From contig URZY01000004.1 in NCBI GenBank assembly GCA_900552495.1, positions 115,351-179,350 of the forward strand: DNA of 64,000 nt, written 5' to 3'. The notes beneath the pieces are model-generated. The model saw only the letters and a list, made by a program, of their open reading frames with translations, did no database searches and had not been told where the DNA came from. Both the position numbers and the translations under genes were made by a program. Positions 1-8,097 of this stretch are shown here, piece after piece. The stretch is from an uncultured Mycoplasmatota bacterium (GTDB taxonomy: Bacteria > Bacillota_I > Bacilli_A > RF39 > UBA660). Position 1 is the first letter of the stretch; every line of letters starts with the position of its first letter.

Positions 1-189
1 ATAGTTATGGAAAAAGATTCTAATATTATTAAAATAATAAATTTCTTTTCATGAGGAGCAAGATGTAGTGAGATTTGTGCATTAAGATGGCCTGACATTG
101 ATTTTGATACAAGAATGATGTTCACGATAAAATCATTAAAATTGGTTGATGGTATAGTTAATGAGAAAACAACAAAACAAAATTATTAA
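1..189 (+). pseudogene. Tyrosine recombinase/integrase remnant
   Basis: Reading from base 1 in frame gives a fragment of a phage-type tyrosine recombinase: after a TGA at 52-54 comes GARCSEICALRWPDIDF, which matches the family signature around the first catalytic Arg (GxRxxE then LRWxDIDF), followed by a beta-strand segment IKSLKLVDGIVNEKT. The frame then stops at a TAA (187-189), before the HxxR and Tyr boxes, so the catalytic domain is missing its C-terminal half. The internal TGA and the missing half make this a decayed copy. If TGA were read as Trp the text would be FSWGAR, but TGA is a stop elsewhere in the window. The 5' part lies outside the window. Confidence 0.7.
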
Positions 190-328
190 TTAGGACAATT
201 GAGTTAAGCTAATCAACAATCAATCTTTAAAAGAATATCTCGAAGAATATTAGTACAAGAATGGAATTATTCCATTTTTGTATGTTATAATTATATGTGT
301 TCGAGACTTTAAAAAGGAAGTGAAATTT

Positions 329-1210
329 ATGAAAAATGTAGAAAAATCGTTCTCAAAAACCAGTATCAACTGGTATCCAGGCCATATGGCTAAAACTAAA
401 AGAGAAATTGGCGAAAAACTTAATTTAATAGATATTGTTTATGAAGTTATTGATGCACGAATGCCTCTTGCTTCTAAAATTATTGATATTGATGATTTAA
501 TTAAGGATAAACCTAGAATTTTAGTTATGACTAAGTATGATTTATGTGATAAGAAAGAGACTGAGAAGTTTGTTAAGTATTATGAAGAATTAGGTTATAA
601 AGTTGTTCCAGTTGATTTAATGAGTAATAATAGTGTTGGAGTAAAAAGAATTATTGAGATAACTAATGAACTTATGAAGGATGTTAATAGTAAGCGTGAA
701 GCTAAAGGAATGAAACCTCGTGCTGGTCGTGTTTTGATTGTGGGAATTCCTAACGCTGGTAAATCAACCCTAATTAATAGATTGGTTGGTAGAAAAGCGG
801 CTGGGGTTGGTAATACTCCAGGTTTTACTAAAAGTTTAAGTTGGATTAGGATCAGTAAAGATTTAGAACTGTTGGATTCGCCCGGAATTTTGTGGCCTAA
901 ATTAGAAGATCAAGAGGCAGCACATATTTTAGCTAGTTTATCGTCAATTAAAGAAGAAATTTTAAATATTGATGAGCTTGCCTGTTTTATTCTTAGGAAA
1001 TTAAATGAATTATATCCAGAAAAGTTAAAGGAAAGATATGGAATTTTGGAATTAGATGAAGATTTAGTTGAGGCTTATGACTTAATTGCTGCTAGACGTG
1101 GAGCATTAAGTCGGGGAGGGATAGCCGATTATGACAAGGTTTCGAATATTATAGTTAGAGATTTAAAAAATGGTTATTTTGGTGAAATAACGTTAGATAG
1201 GTTAAAATAA
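329..1210 (+). CDS. rbgA: Ribosome biogenesis GTPase RbgA (YlqF)
   Basis: Circularly permuted GTPase that in Bacillus drives late assembly of the 50S subunit. The G motifs occur in permuted order: TKYD (G4, residues 68-71), then GIPNAGKST (G1, about 139-147), then DSPG (G3, about 183-186). The N-terminal NWYPGHMAK motif is diagnostic of the family. The ATG at 329 is chosen because AAGGAAGTGA lies just upstream; the earlier in-frame start at 278 would overlap a TATAAT-like -10 at 286-291. The length of 293 residues is typical. It begins a block that continues through rnhB, topA and xerC, as in Bacillus. Confidence 0.95.
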   Translation: MKNVEKSFSKTSINWYPGHMAKTKREIGEKLNLIDIVYEVIDARMPLASKIIDIDDLIKDKPRILVMTKYDLCDKKETEKFVKYYEELGYKVVPVDLMSNNSVGVKRIIEITNELMKDVNSKREAKGMKPRAGRVLIVGIPNAGKSTLINRLVGRKAAGVGNTPGFTKSLSWIRISKDLELLDSPGILWPKLEDQEAAHILASLSSIKEEILNIDELACFILRKLNELYPEKLKERYGILELDEDLVEAYDLIAARRGALSRGGIADYDKVSNIIVRDLKNGYFGEITLDRLK

Positions 1211-1211
1211 A

Positions 1212-1979
1212 ATGTATGAGTATGGTATTTTGACAACTAAGTCAGCAATTGTTTATGCAACTAAAAGAAACGCTGCTATGGCCGATGTTCCAAACAAGCC
1301 GGAAATTTATCATAAGGATTTTGACGTGGTAGAATTTATAGGTGAAGAATTAGCTACTATTAGGGGAGTAAATTCAAATCATTACTTTCCTGTGAGTTTT
1401 TTAAAGCCTGGTGATGTTAGAAAGAAAAGTATTCTTTTTGATAATGAAAATACTAGGGTTGGGTCATATAGTTTTTGTGAAGATGGTAAGGCTTATTTAG
1501 TCGCTTCAACACTTACTCTAGGAATGCCTGATAAGTCTTTTGAAAGCATTTTTGAATGGTGTAAAGATGAAAATAATAAAAAGTCTTTTTTAAAGCAGAA
1601 TTTAGAGATGTTTGGATTAGATATTTATATGTGTCAACAAGATCGTCCACTTAATTGCTATTATGTATTTGATGAATTTGAAAGACTTAGTTTAGGACCA
1701 ATGTTTGATTATGAAGAGTCGTTGGAAATGATTGCAGATGATGATTTTGAATATAGAAGTGATTTTGTTTATTTAGGTGATATTGATGATTATCATGAAA
1801 TGATGGTTAAGTATCCGCAGTTAGTAGAAATACTAAAAAGTTATTTGGATGTTGATTTGGTTAATGTTATTAAATCAATGGCGGCGAAGAGAAACTTCGA
1901 TGTAAGTGGTTTGGATTTAGATTTGTACAAGAGATTTGATGAACAATCGCACAAGAGACTGGAGAAAATATTAAAGTAA
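1212..1979 (+). CDS. HipA-like kinase-fold protein, probably degenerate
   Basis: 255-residue soluble protein with no confident family. Two stretches resemble HipA/CtkA-type Ser/Thr kinases: EFIGEELATIRGVNSNHY (about 41-58) looks like the 'E..a..la.l.Gi....Y' element of the N-lobe, and QQDRPLNCYYVFDEF (about 142-156) followed by LGPMFDYEESL (about 161-171) looks like the catalytic DRHxxN loop and the metal-binding 'PxFDxxxSL' loop. The His of DRH is Pro and the Asn spacing is one residue short, so catalysis is doubtful. It starts two bases after rbgA ends, with only a weak ribosome site, so it is probably translationally coupled. No HipB-like partner is adjacent. The fold call is an inference. 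Confidence 0.45.
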   Translation: MYEYGILTTKSAIVYATKRNAAMADVPNKPEIYHKDFDVVEFIGEELATIRGVNSNHYFPVSFLKPGDVRKKSILFDNENTRVGSYSFCEDGKAYLVASTLTLGMPDKSFESIFEWCKDENNKKSFLKQNLEMFGLDIYMCQQDRPLNCYYVFDEFERLSLGPMFDYEESLEMIADDDFEYRSDFVYLGDIDDYHEMMVKYPQLVEILKSYLDVDLVNVIKSMAAKRNFDVSGLDLDLYKRFDEQSHKRLEKILK

Positions 1980-2020
1980 AATTTACGTATATTTTATTTA
2001 CGTAGATTTTATTTTTTTTG
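1978..2020 (+). terminator. Rho-independent terminator after the HipA-like gene
   Basis: Arms at 1978-1989 and 1999-2010 pair over 12 bp with one G-U, closing a 9-nt loop. A run of eight T follows at 2012-2019. It separates the rbgA transcript from rnhB. Confidence 0.75.
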
Positions 2021-2066
2021 TTTTTTAGTGTGGTTTTGTGTTAATATAGGTTTGGAGTGTTTAAAT

Positions 2067-2693
2067 ATGGAAAAAAATGATAATTATATATATGAGAGAG
2101 AGTTAAGAGAAAAAGGCTTAACTTTTATTGCTGGAGTTGATGAAGTAGGTCGTGGACCATTAGTTGGACCTGTAGTAGCTGCTTGTGTTGTATTACCAGA
2201 AAAATTTAACTTAGAAGGATTAACGGATTCGAAAAAATTAAGTGAGAAAAAGAGGGATTATTATTTTGATGAAATAAAAAAGCAGGCGTTAGGATATGGG
2301 ATTGGTATAATTGATGAGAGAAAGATTGATGAGGTTAATATTTATGAAGCTACAAAATTAGCGATGTATGAAGCAATAAATGAATGTTTAAAAATGTGTA
2401 AAATTGAGCATGTTCTCATTGATGCAATGCCTTTGAACTTGTCTATTCCAACGACATCAATTATTAAAGGAGATTTAAAAAGTATAACAATAAGTGCAGC
2501 TTCAGTTATTGCTAAGGTTACAAGAGATAGGATGTTGGATGAGTTGGATTTAATATACCCAATGTATGATTTTAAGAAGAATAAAGGGTATCCTACAAAA
2601 AAACATCTTGCGGCAATCGAAGAATATGGTATAATTGATGAACACCGTAGAAGTTATGGACCGGTTAAAAATTATATTGCAAATCATAAATAA
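2067..2693 (+). CDS. rnhB: Ribonuclease HII
   Basis: Cleaves RNA of RNA/DNA hybrids, including single misincorporated ribonucleotides. The family block [17 protein letters not shown] holds catalytic D25 and E26; D119 (in LIDAMPL) and D154 (in VTRDR) complete the DEDD metal site. The [11 protein letters not shown] substrate-binding motif is present. Length 208 residues. The ATG at 2067 is preferred to a GTG at 2028 because GGAG lies at 2054-2057 and the family homology starts close behind it. It follows rbgA as in Bacillus and precedes topA. Confidence 0.95.
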   Translation: MEKNDNYIYERELREKGLTFIAGVDEVGRGPLVGPVVAACVVLPEKFNLEGLTDSKKLSEKKRDYYFDEIKKQALGYGIGIIDERKIDEVNIYEATKLAMYEAINECLKMCKIEHVLIDAMPLNLSIPTTSIIKGDLKSITISAASVIAKVTRDRMLDELDLIYPMYDFKKNKGYPTKKHLAAIEEYGIIDEHRRSYGPVKNYIANHK

Positions 2694-2765
2694 AATATTT
2701 CGAATATATAGAAAAAATAGCGTATTATATTAGAGAAGATAGTATTTTAACAAGGGAGTGGTTTT

Positions 2766-4787
2766 ATGGCCAAGAATTTAGTGATAGTTGAAAGTCCTAG
2801 TAAGAGTAAAACGATTGAAAAATATTTAGGGAATGATTTTAAAGTTGTTTCATCGAAGGGACATATTAGAGATTTATCAACAACAGGACAGTATGGATTG
2901 GGAGTTGATATTGAAAATGGATTTAAACCTAATTATGTTGCGATTAAAGGTAAATCCGGTGTGATAAAAGATTTGAAAAAAGATGTTAAAGAAGCGGAAC
3001 TTGTTTATTTGGCTAGTGATCCAGATCGTGAAGGGGAAGCTATTGCTTGGCATTTGAAGGATGCTTTGGGAATAAAGGATAATTGTTATAAGAGAGTCTT
3101 GTTTAACGAAATTACTAAAGATAAGGTAATTGAGGCAATTAATAATCCAACAACTATTAATGATGATTTGGTTCGTAGTCAAGAAACAAGAAGAATATTA
3201 GATCGTATTATTGGTTTTAGATTATCCAAATTACTTCAAAGCAAGATAGGTGCAAAGAGTGCTGGACGTGTTCAAAGCGTGGCTTTAAAATTGATTGTTG
3301 ATCGCGAACGAGAAATTATGGCTTTTATTCCAGAAGAGTATTGGACTATTACTGCCAAATTTAAAGAGTTTGAAGCAAATTTATTTAAATACAAAGATGA
3401 TGACATTGAGCTTAAACATCAGGAGGAAGCTGATAAAGTACTTAGTGAGTTAAGTGATGTTTACAAAGTTTTTAGTATAGAAAAGAAAGAGAAAAATAAG
3501 AAAGGGAAATTACCATTTACAACTTCTACTTTACAGCAAGAAGCTTCAACCAAATTGGGTTTCTCAGCAAAAAAAACAATGAGTATTGCGCAAAAACTAT
3601 ATGAAGGAATTGATTTAGAAAGTGAGACGGTTGGTTTAATTACTTATATGAGAACAGATTCAATTCGTTTATCTGAACAATTTGTTTATCCAGCTATGAA
3701 ATATATTGAAGAAAAATACGGTAAAAAATATGTTGGTTATGTTAAAACAAGTAAAAAAACTGATAATGTGCAAGATGCTCATGAAGCAATTCGACCAACG
3801 AGTATTTTAAGAGAACCAGAGAGGATTAAAAGTTATTTATCAAATGATGAGTTCAAGTTGTATAGTTTGATTTATAAAAGAGCGTTAGCTTCACTTATGG
3901 CTGATGCGAAGGTCAATCAAACTACCGTAGTATTTGATAATAATGATTATCGCTTTAAAACAACAGGGCAAATACTTCTTTTTGATGGTTATTTAAAAGT
4001 ATATAAAGATTATGAATCTAGTGAAGATAAAATCTTACCAGAATTTAATGAAAATGGTGAATTAGTGACAAATGATGTTGTGTCAGAACAACATTTTACT
4101 AATCCGCCAGCAAGATATACTGAGGCGAAATTGATTAAAGAAATGGAAGAACTTGGAATAGGAAGACCATCTACTTATGCAAAGACAATTGATACAATTA
4201 AAGAACGTGATTATGTAGAAATGGTTGAAAAAAAATTTAAGCCAACAGAAGTTGGGTTTGAAACAACTGATAAATTGCAAGAGTTTTTTGGTGATATTAT
4301 TAATGTTGAATATACTCGAGATATGGAAGAAGATTTAGATGAAATAGCTGATGGTAAAGCTGTATGGAATGAAGTTTTAGATGATTTTTATAAATTATTT
4401 GAACCGCGGGTGAAAGAGGCTTTTAGTGATATGGAGAAAAAAGCTCCAGTAGAGACAGGCGAAGTTTGTCCAGAATGTGGCAGTTCTTTAGTCATTAGGA
4501 AAGGTCGTTATGGTGAATTTACTGCTTGCTCTAATTATCCAGAGTGTAAGTATATAAAGAAAGATGTAGTAGAAGTTAAAGAAATAATGGATTGTCCGGA
4601 ATGTGGAGGAAAGATTGTAGAAAAAACAACACGTAAAGGAAAGATTTTTTACGGATGTAATAATTATCCAAAATGTAAATTTGCTTCATGGGATAAACCA
4701 ACGGGTGGTGTTTGTCCAGAGTGTGGTAAGATTTTGGTTGAAAAAAATGGAAAGATTAAATGTAGTGAGTGTTCTTACGAAGCGTAG
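2766..4787 (+). CDS. topA: DNA topoisomerase I
   Basis: Type IA topoisomerase that relaxes negative supercoils. The Toprim domain opens with LVIVESPSKSKTIEKYLG and contains SDPDREGEAIAWHL. The active-site Tyr is Y294 in GLITYMRTDSIRLS. At the C-terminus three Cys4 zinc ribbons begin CPECGSSL, CPECGGKI and CPECGKIL, typical of Firmicutes TopA. Length 673 residues. A strong ribosome site (AAGGGAGTGG) precedes the ATG. The last codons form part of the intrinsic terminator that ends the transcript. Confidence 0.97.
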   Translation: MAKNLVIVESPSKSKTIEKYLGNDFKVVSSKGHIRDLSTTGQYGLGVDIENGFKPNYVAIKGKSGVIKDLKKDVKEAELVYLASDPDREGEAIAWHLKDALGIKDNCYKRVLFNEITKDKVIEAINNPTTINDDLVRSQETRRILDRIIGFRLSKLLQSKIGAKSAGRVQSVALKLIVDREREIMAFIPEEYWTITAKFKEFEANLFKYKDDDIELKHQEEADKVLSELSDVYKVFSIEKKEKNKKGKLPFTTSTLQQEASTKLGFSAKKTMSIAQKLYEGIDLESETVGLITYMRTDSIRLSEQFVYPAMKYIEEKYGKKYVGYVKTSKKTDNVQDAHEAIRPTSILREPERIKSYLSNDEFKLYSLIYKRALASLMADAKVNQTTVVFDNNDYRFKTTGQILLFDGYLKVYKDYESSEDKILPEFNENGELVTNDVVSEQHFTNPPARYTEAKLIKEMEELGIGRPSTYAKTIDTIKERDYVEMVEKKFKPTEVGFETTDKLQEFFGDIINVEYTRDMEEDLDEIADGKAVWNEVLDDFYKLFEPRVKEAFSDMEKKAPVETGEVCPECGSSLVIRKGRYGEFTACSNYPECKYIKKDVVEVKEIMDCPECGGKIVEKTTRKGKIFYGCNNYPKCKFASWDKPTGGVCPECGKILVEKNGKIKCSECSYEA

Positions 4788-4800
4788 GAACACTCTTTTT
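4767..4800 (+). terminator. Terminator overlapping the 3' end of topA
   Basis: Arms 4767-4778 and 4784-4795 form a 12-bp stem with one G-U, followed by a T run. The 5' arm lies inside the topA coding region and the stop codon (4785-4787) is inside the 3' arm. Confidence 0.85.
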
Positions 4801-4801
4801 C

Positions 4802-4830
4802 TTGCTTTATTAGTACTTTTGTGATATAAT
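4802..4830 (+). promoter_or_regulatory. SigA-type promoter for the 194-residue unknown gene
   Basis: TTGCTT (4802-4807), 17-bp spacer, TATAAT (4825-4830), with a TG one base before the -10. It sits immediately after the topA terminator. Confidence 0.7.
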
Positions 4831-4854
4831 ATGTGAAACATTAGGGGGTAGGTT

Positions 4855-5439
4855 ATGCGAGCAAGATTAGAATATATTGCTGGTTCGGAGAGAGTTTTAT
4901 TGGAAGAAATGGAGCTTTGTGAATTGGATCAATATACTTGTAAAAATTTTAATAAGCTAGAGGATATTAAGAGTAACAGTAAATATAAAAGATTATTGGC
5001 TGGAGTTTCAGAGAATGGTAGTTTTAGAATTTTTTTTAATACTGATGAAATTCCATTGAGAGATTTAGAACGATATGTTTTATTAGGTGGTAATCCAATG
5101 CAAGGAGAAGAAAGCCTTGCGGTAGTTGTAGGTCGAGAGAAAATACAGCCTAATATTTATGGCATTAGGGAAAAAATGGCCAGTTTTATTAGCAATGAAC
5201 AAGTGGCTAGAGAATTTTATCAGACATTTGAGACTGAGTATAGTGCTAAAGAAAAATTAGATTTTTTAGTAGGAATGGATGCGGAAAATTCTTCACTAGC
5301 GGCTAGAGGAATTAGAAGAATTATGAGTGATTATACATCAGGTTATGAAGGTTATTTTATGGGAAGGATGTTTATTGAACGACTGAAGTCATTTGAAAGT
5401 GTTAAAACTGCTACTTCGGTTGAGTCAAAGAGAATGTAA
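4855..5439 (+). CDS. Protein of unknown function (194 aa)
   Basis: I do not recognise a family. It is a soluble, charged protein without a signal peptide or membrane segment; the N-terminal half is mixed and the C-terminal half (from about residue 95) looks helical, with a GIREKMASFISNEQVAREFYQTFE stretch of heptad-like character near residues 101-124. It has its own promoter and a ribosome site (TAGGGGGTAGG) before the ATG. It lies between topA and xerC, where Bacillus carries trmFO, but nothing in it (no FAD-binding GxGxxG) resembles TrmFO. Confidence 0.7.
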   Translation: MRARLEYIAGSERVLLEEMELCELDQYTCKNFNKLEDIKSNSKYKRLLAGVSENGSFRIFFNTDEIPLRDLERYVLLGGNPMQGEESLAVVVGREKIQPNIYGIREKMASFISNEQVAREFYQTFETEYSAKEKLDFLVGMDAENSSLAARGIRRIMSDYTSGYEGYFMGRMFIERLKSFESVKTATSVESKRM

Positions 5440-5445
5440 AATAGA

Positions 5446-5475
5446 TTGTTTTAATCTTATAAAAAAAGGTATAAT
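5446..5475 (+). promoter_or_regulatory. SigA-type promoter for the 435-residue unknown gene
   Basis: TTGTTT (5446-5451), 18-bp spacer, TATAAT (5470-5475), 21 bases ahead of the start codon at 5496. Confidence 0.6.
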
Positions 5476-5495
5476 TAATATAGGTGGTGATTCTT

Positions 5496-6803
5496 ATGGG
5501 TAAATTTTTTTTAGTAGCAAGGAATAAGAGGAGTAATCAATTTCAAATTCTTAAACTTAATGATTCATGGTATTTAGAAGAAACTGCGGCAACAAATAAG
5601 GTAACTAGAGATAATGATTTAGAAGCAATTGATTTAGTTACTAGTTGTTTTGATAGTCGAGAAACTTTAGCAAATAGGTTATATGAAAATAATTATATTG
5701 ATGATCCAAACGTTGATATATTTATTGCAAGTAAAAGAAGAAAAGATGGTTCAACATATATCAGGTTTGAGGAACCAATTTATGCCGCTGGGAATTCGCA
5801 TCGTTTAAATGCGTTACGAAGTATTGCAAAAAATTCATTGAATGGGGATATGAATGCTGATAGAAAAGCGATGAATGTTGTTTATGATGATATTATTACC
5901 CGAGTTTATTCTAGTGCTGATTTTTTTGGAATGGTTATGGATGGTGAGACTAATATATCTCGACGTTTTGCTGAACAATTGGCAGAAATACCTAAGTATG
6001 GGGAAATTCCCTTTGAGTTAAAATATGATCGATATTTTAGATTTGGTGGCTATCGTGAGGCAAGAAATGTAATTGAGGCCTTGAATAGATTAGAAGGGTT
6101 TAGTGCTTCTTCACATGACGATCGAGTTGCTATGAATCAAGAGTTTATCGAAGATAATTATAGTGATAGGCTAGCTATTGCCCCACAACTTGCACTTGAA
6201 CTTGAAAAGGATTATTGTGATGGTCAATTATCTTTATTTGACTTTTATGATGAGAGAGATAGTCAACGTATTAGAGAAGCTACCAAAAGGGTTGTTAAGG
6301 AAGAAAAGGCAAGGATACCAGAAAGATATAGAACACCTAAAATTGATCTTGCGAAGAAGAAAATACCTGTTGAACAAATGCCACAGGAAATATTTAGAAT
6401 ATTAGATACAATTCCAACTAATGTTTTTAGATGGAATGGAGAGAAATGGGTATTCAATGAAGATACATTTAAACATCCAATATTAGATGAAGAGCGTGAT
6501 ATGTTTAATCGATTGCTAACAGGAAATATGCCAAAGTTTTTTATAAACTATGCTGTTCATAAGGAACAGTTGACAATGGCTCGAGAGATGGGAGAATATA
6601 GCGAAGCCGAGGAATTAAGAGAAGCTTGTGATCGAGATAAATCATATATAAGAAAGCGTTTTAAAAGTTCTAAATGTATTATGGATACATATAATTGGTG
6701 TATGTTATACGAAGGATGTATGAAGAGAGATTTAGCTTATGAAAGCAGCGGTATGAGTGTAGGAAGTGAAAGTGCTGATGTTAAAATATTCGGTAAAAAG
6801 TAA
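5496..6803 (+). CDS. Protein of unknown function (435 aa)
   Basis: Unrecognised, soluble and highly charged. The N-terminus (MGKFFLVARNKRSNQFQILKL) reads like a strand-rich start, and the rest looks largely helical with many Asp/Arg pairs. No catalytic signature, signal peptide or membrane span is evident. The ATG at 5496 is chosen over a GTG at 5484 because AGGTGGTGA (5482-5490) is its ribosome site and overlaps that GTG. The 3' end overlaps xerC by about 26 bases, so the two are probably cotranscribed. Confidence 0.75.
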   Translation: MGKFFLVARNKRSNQFQILKLNDSWYLEETAATNKVTRDNDLEAIDLVTSCFDSRETLANRLYENNYIDDPNVDIFIASKRRKDGSTYIRFEEPIYAAGNSHRLNALRSIAKNSLNGDMNADRKAMNVVYDDIITRVYSSADFFGMVMDGETNISRRFAEQLAEIPKYGEIPFELKYDRYFRFGGYREARNVIEALNRLEGFSASSHDDRVAMNQEFIEDNYSDRLAIAPQLALELEKDYCDGQLSLFDFYDERDSQRIREATKRVVKEEKARIPERYRTPKIDLAKKKIPVEQMPQEIFRILDTIPTNVFRWNGEKWVFNEDTFKHPILDEERDMFNRLLTGNMPKFFINYAVHKEQLTMAREMGEYSEAEELREACDRDKSYIRKRFKSSKCIMDTYNWCMLYEGCMKRDLAYESSGMSVGSESADVKIFGKK

Positions 6804-7695
6804 TAAGTATCTAGAAAAATATTTAGAATATTTGAAATATCAAAAAAACTATTCTGATTATACAGTTGTCAGTTATTGTAATGACATTGTAGAGTATTTA
6901 GAATATTTAGAGACAGAAGCGTTGGATTTTAAAATAGTTGAATATAGTGATATTAGATTTTATTTAATGTATTTAAAAGAGAAGAAGAAAGATAATAATG
7001 CTTCAATTGATAGAAAACTTAGTGCACTAAGAGGCTTTTATAAGTTTTTGGCAAATGAAAAAGTAGTTACTAGTAATGTCTTTTCTTTAGTTAATGGTCC
7101 TAAGAAGGAAAAAAAGTTACCACGTTATTTTGAATATAATGAGTTAGAAATATTATTTTCAGTGCCTGATAAAACAGAACCCTTGGGGCAAAGAGATTTA
7201 TTATTACTAGAATTATTATATGCAACGGGAGTACGAGTTGGGGAACTTACTAATATTAAAGTTAAGGATATTGATTTGAGTAGTCGAAGTATTTTAATAC
7301 TTGGGAAAGGTAACAAGGAAAGAATTGTTACTTATGGTGAATATTGTGAGGAAATTCTTAAGTTGTATTTAAATGATGGATACATTAGGTTGAATTTGCA
7401 ATGTGAGGAATATTTGTTTTTGAATAAGAATGGAGGACGTCTTACTGAAAGAGGGGTTAGATATATTTTGGATCAATTGATAAAGAAAACAAGTTTAAAT
7501 AAAAATATATCGCCACATATGCTTAGACATAGTTTTGCTACCCATTTATTAAATGGAGGCTGTGATCTTCTGACGGTTCAAAAATTGTTAGGTCATGAGA
7601 GTATAAAGGCAACTCAAATATATACACATGTTACTACAGATAGATTGAAAGAGGTTTATTTTAAAAGTTTCCCCAGAGCAAAAAAAGATGATTAA
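6778..7695 (+). CDS. xerC: Tyrosine recombinase XerC/XerD type
   Basis: Site-specific recombinase expected to resolve chromosome dimers at dif. An N-terminal SAM-like core-binding domain (about 1-95) is followed by the catalytic domain with TGVRVGE (Arg), GKGNKER (Lys), HMLRH (His and Arg), GHESIKATQIYTH (His and nucleophile Tyr). The length of about 305 residues is typical. The ATG at 6778 is preferred over a GTG at 6766 because AGGAAGTG (6761-6768) is at proper spacing. Position after topA is conserved in Bacillus, which supports xerC over xerD. It is intact, unlike the remnant at the left edge. Confidence 0.9.
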   Translation: MLKYSVKSNKYLEKYLEYLKYQKNYSDYTVVSYCNDIVEYLEYLETEALDFKIVEYSDIRFYLMYLKEKKKDNNASIDRKLSALRGFYKFLANEKVVTSNVFSLVNGPKKEKKLPRYFEYNELEILFSVPDKTEPLGQRDLLLLELLYATGVRVGELTNIKVKDIDLSSRSILILGKGNKERIVTYGEYCEEILKLYLNDGYIRLNLQCEEYLFLNKNGGRLTERGVRYILDQLIKKTSLNKNISPHMLRHSFATHLLNGGCDLLTVQKLLGHESIKATQIYTHVTTDRLKEVYFKSFPRAKKDD

Positions 7696-7708
7696 GGCAT
7701 CTTTTTTT
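7681..7708 (+). terminator. Terminator at the end of xerC
   Basis: AAAGATG (7684-7690) pairs with CATCTTT (7698-7704) around a 7-nt loop, and flanking A/T runs extend the stem. The T run reaches 7708. The hairpin overlaps the last codons and the stop. Confidence 0.75.
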
Positions 7709-7799
7709 CTTTATTTTATGGACAAAATAGGAAATTATATGTTTTAATTTAAATTTATTTTTGATATAATAGGTTTATTCAAAAGGTGTGTGATCTTTT

Positions 7800-8087
7800 A
7801 TGGATTATGAGTTTTCTAGTAAAGAAGAGTTATATCAGAGAGTTCGGCCAGCACTTAGAGCAAAAAAAAGTGAATTGAATAGACTTGGAATGGGATATAT
7901 TCAGGAAGTTGATATATGGAATTTTTTGATTGAATCTAAGTGGAGCAGGTCTAGTGATTTGATGCTTTATGATATAGTTGATGATATTTTAAATATTGAA
8001 AATGAGAAAATTGATAATTATATAAAGATGAAAATTGGTAAATTAAAACGAACACAACATTTTGATAGTAGTATAGAGATTTTATGA
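7800..8087 (+). CDS. comN: ComN-like post-transcriptional regulator
   Basis: 95-residue protein resembling the ComN/YrzD family, which in Bacillus controls comE mRNA and localises with division proteins. The pattern LYQRVRPALRAKKSELNRLGMGYIQEVDIWNFLIESKWSRSSDLMLYDIVDDIL matches the family's helix arrangement, including the 'E.DIW.FL...KW' core near residues 35-50. Its position directly upstream of secDF is the Bacillus arrangement and supports the call. A TGATATAAT extended -10 lies at 7762-7770, and AAAAGGTG precedes the ATG. Confidence 0.8.
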   Translation: MDYEFSSKEELYQRVRPALRAKKSELNRLGMGYIQEVDIWNFLIESKWSRSSDLMLYDIVDDILNIENEKIDNYIKMKIGKLKRTQHFDSSIEIL

Positions 8088-8097
8088 GGTGAGATTC

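Noticed and set aside
1..189. Use of UGA as Trp (Mycoplasma/Spiroplasma code)
   Set aside because: Only this fragment would benefit. relA, comN and the HELGH peptidase end in TGA and all Trp codons in intact genes are TGG.
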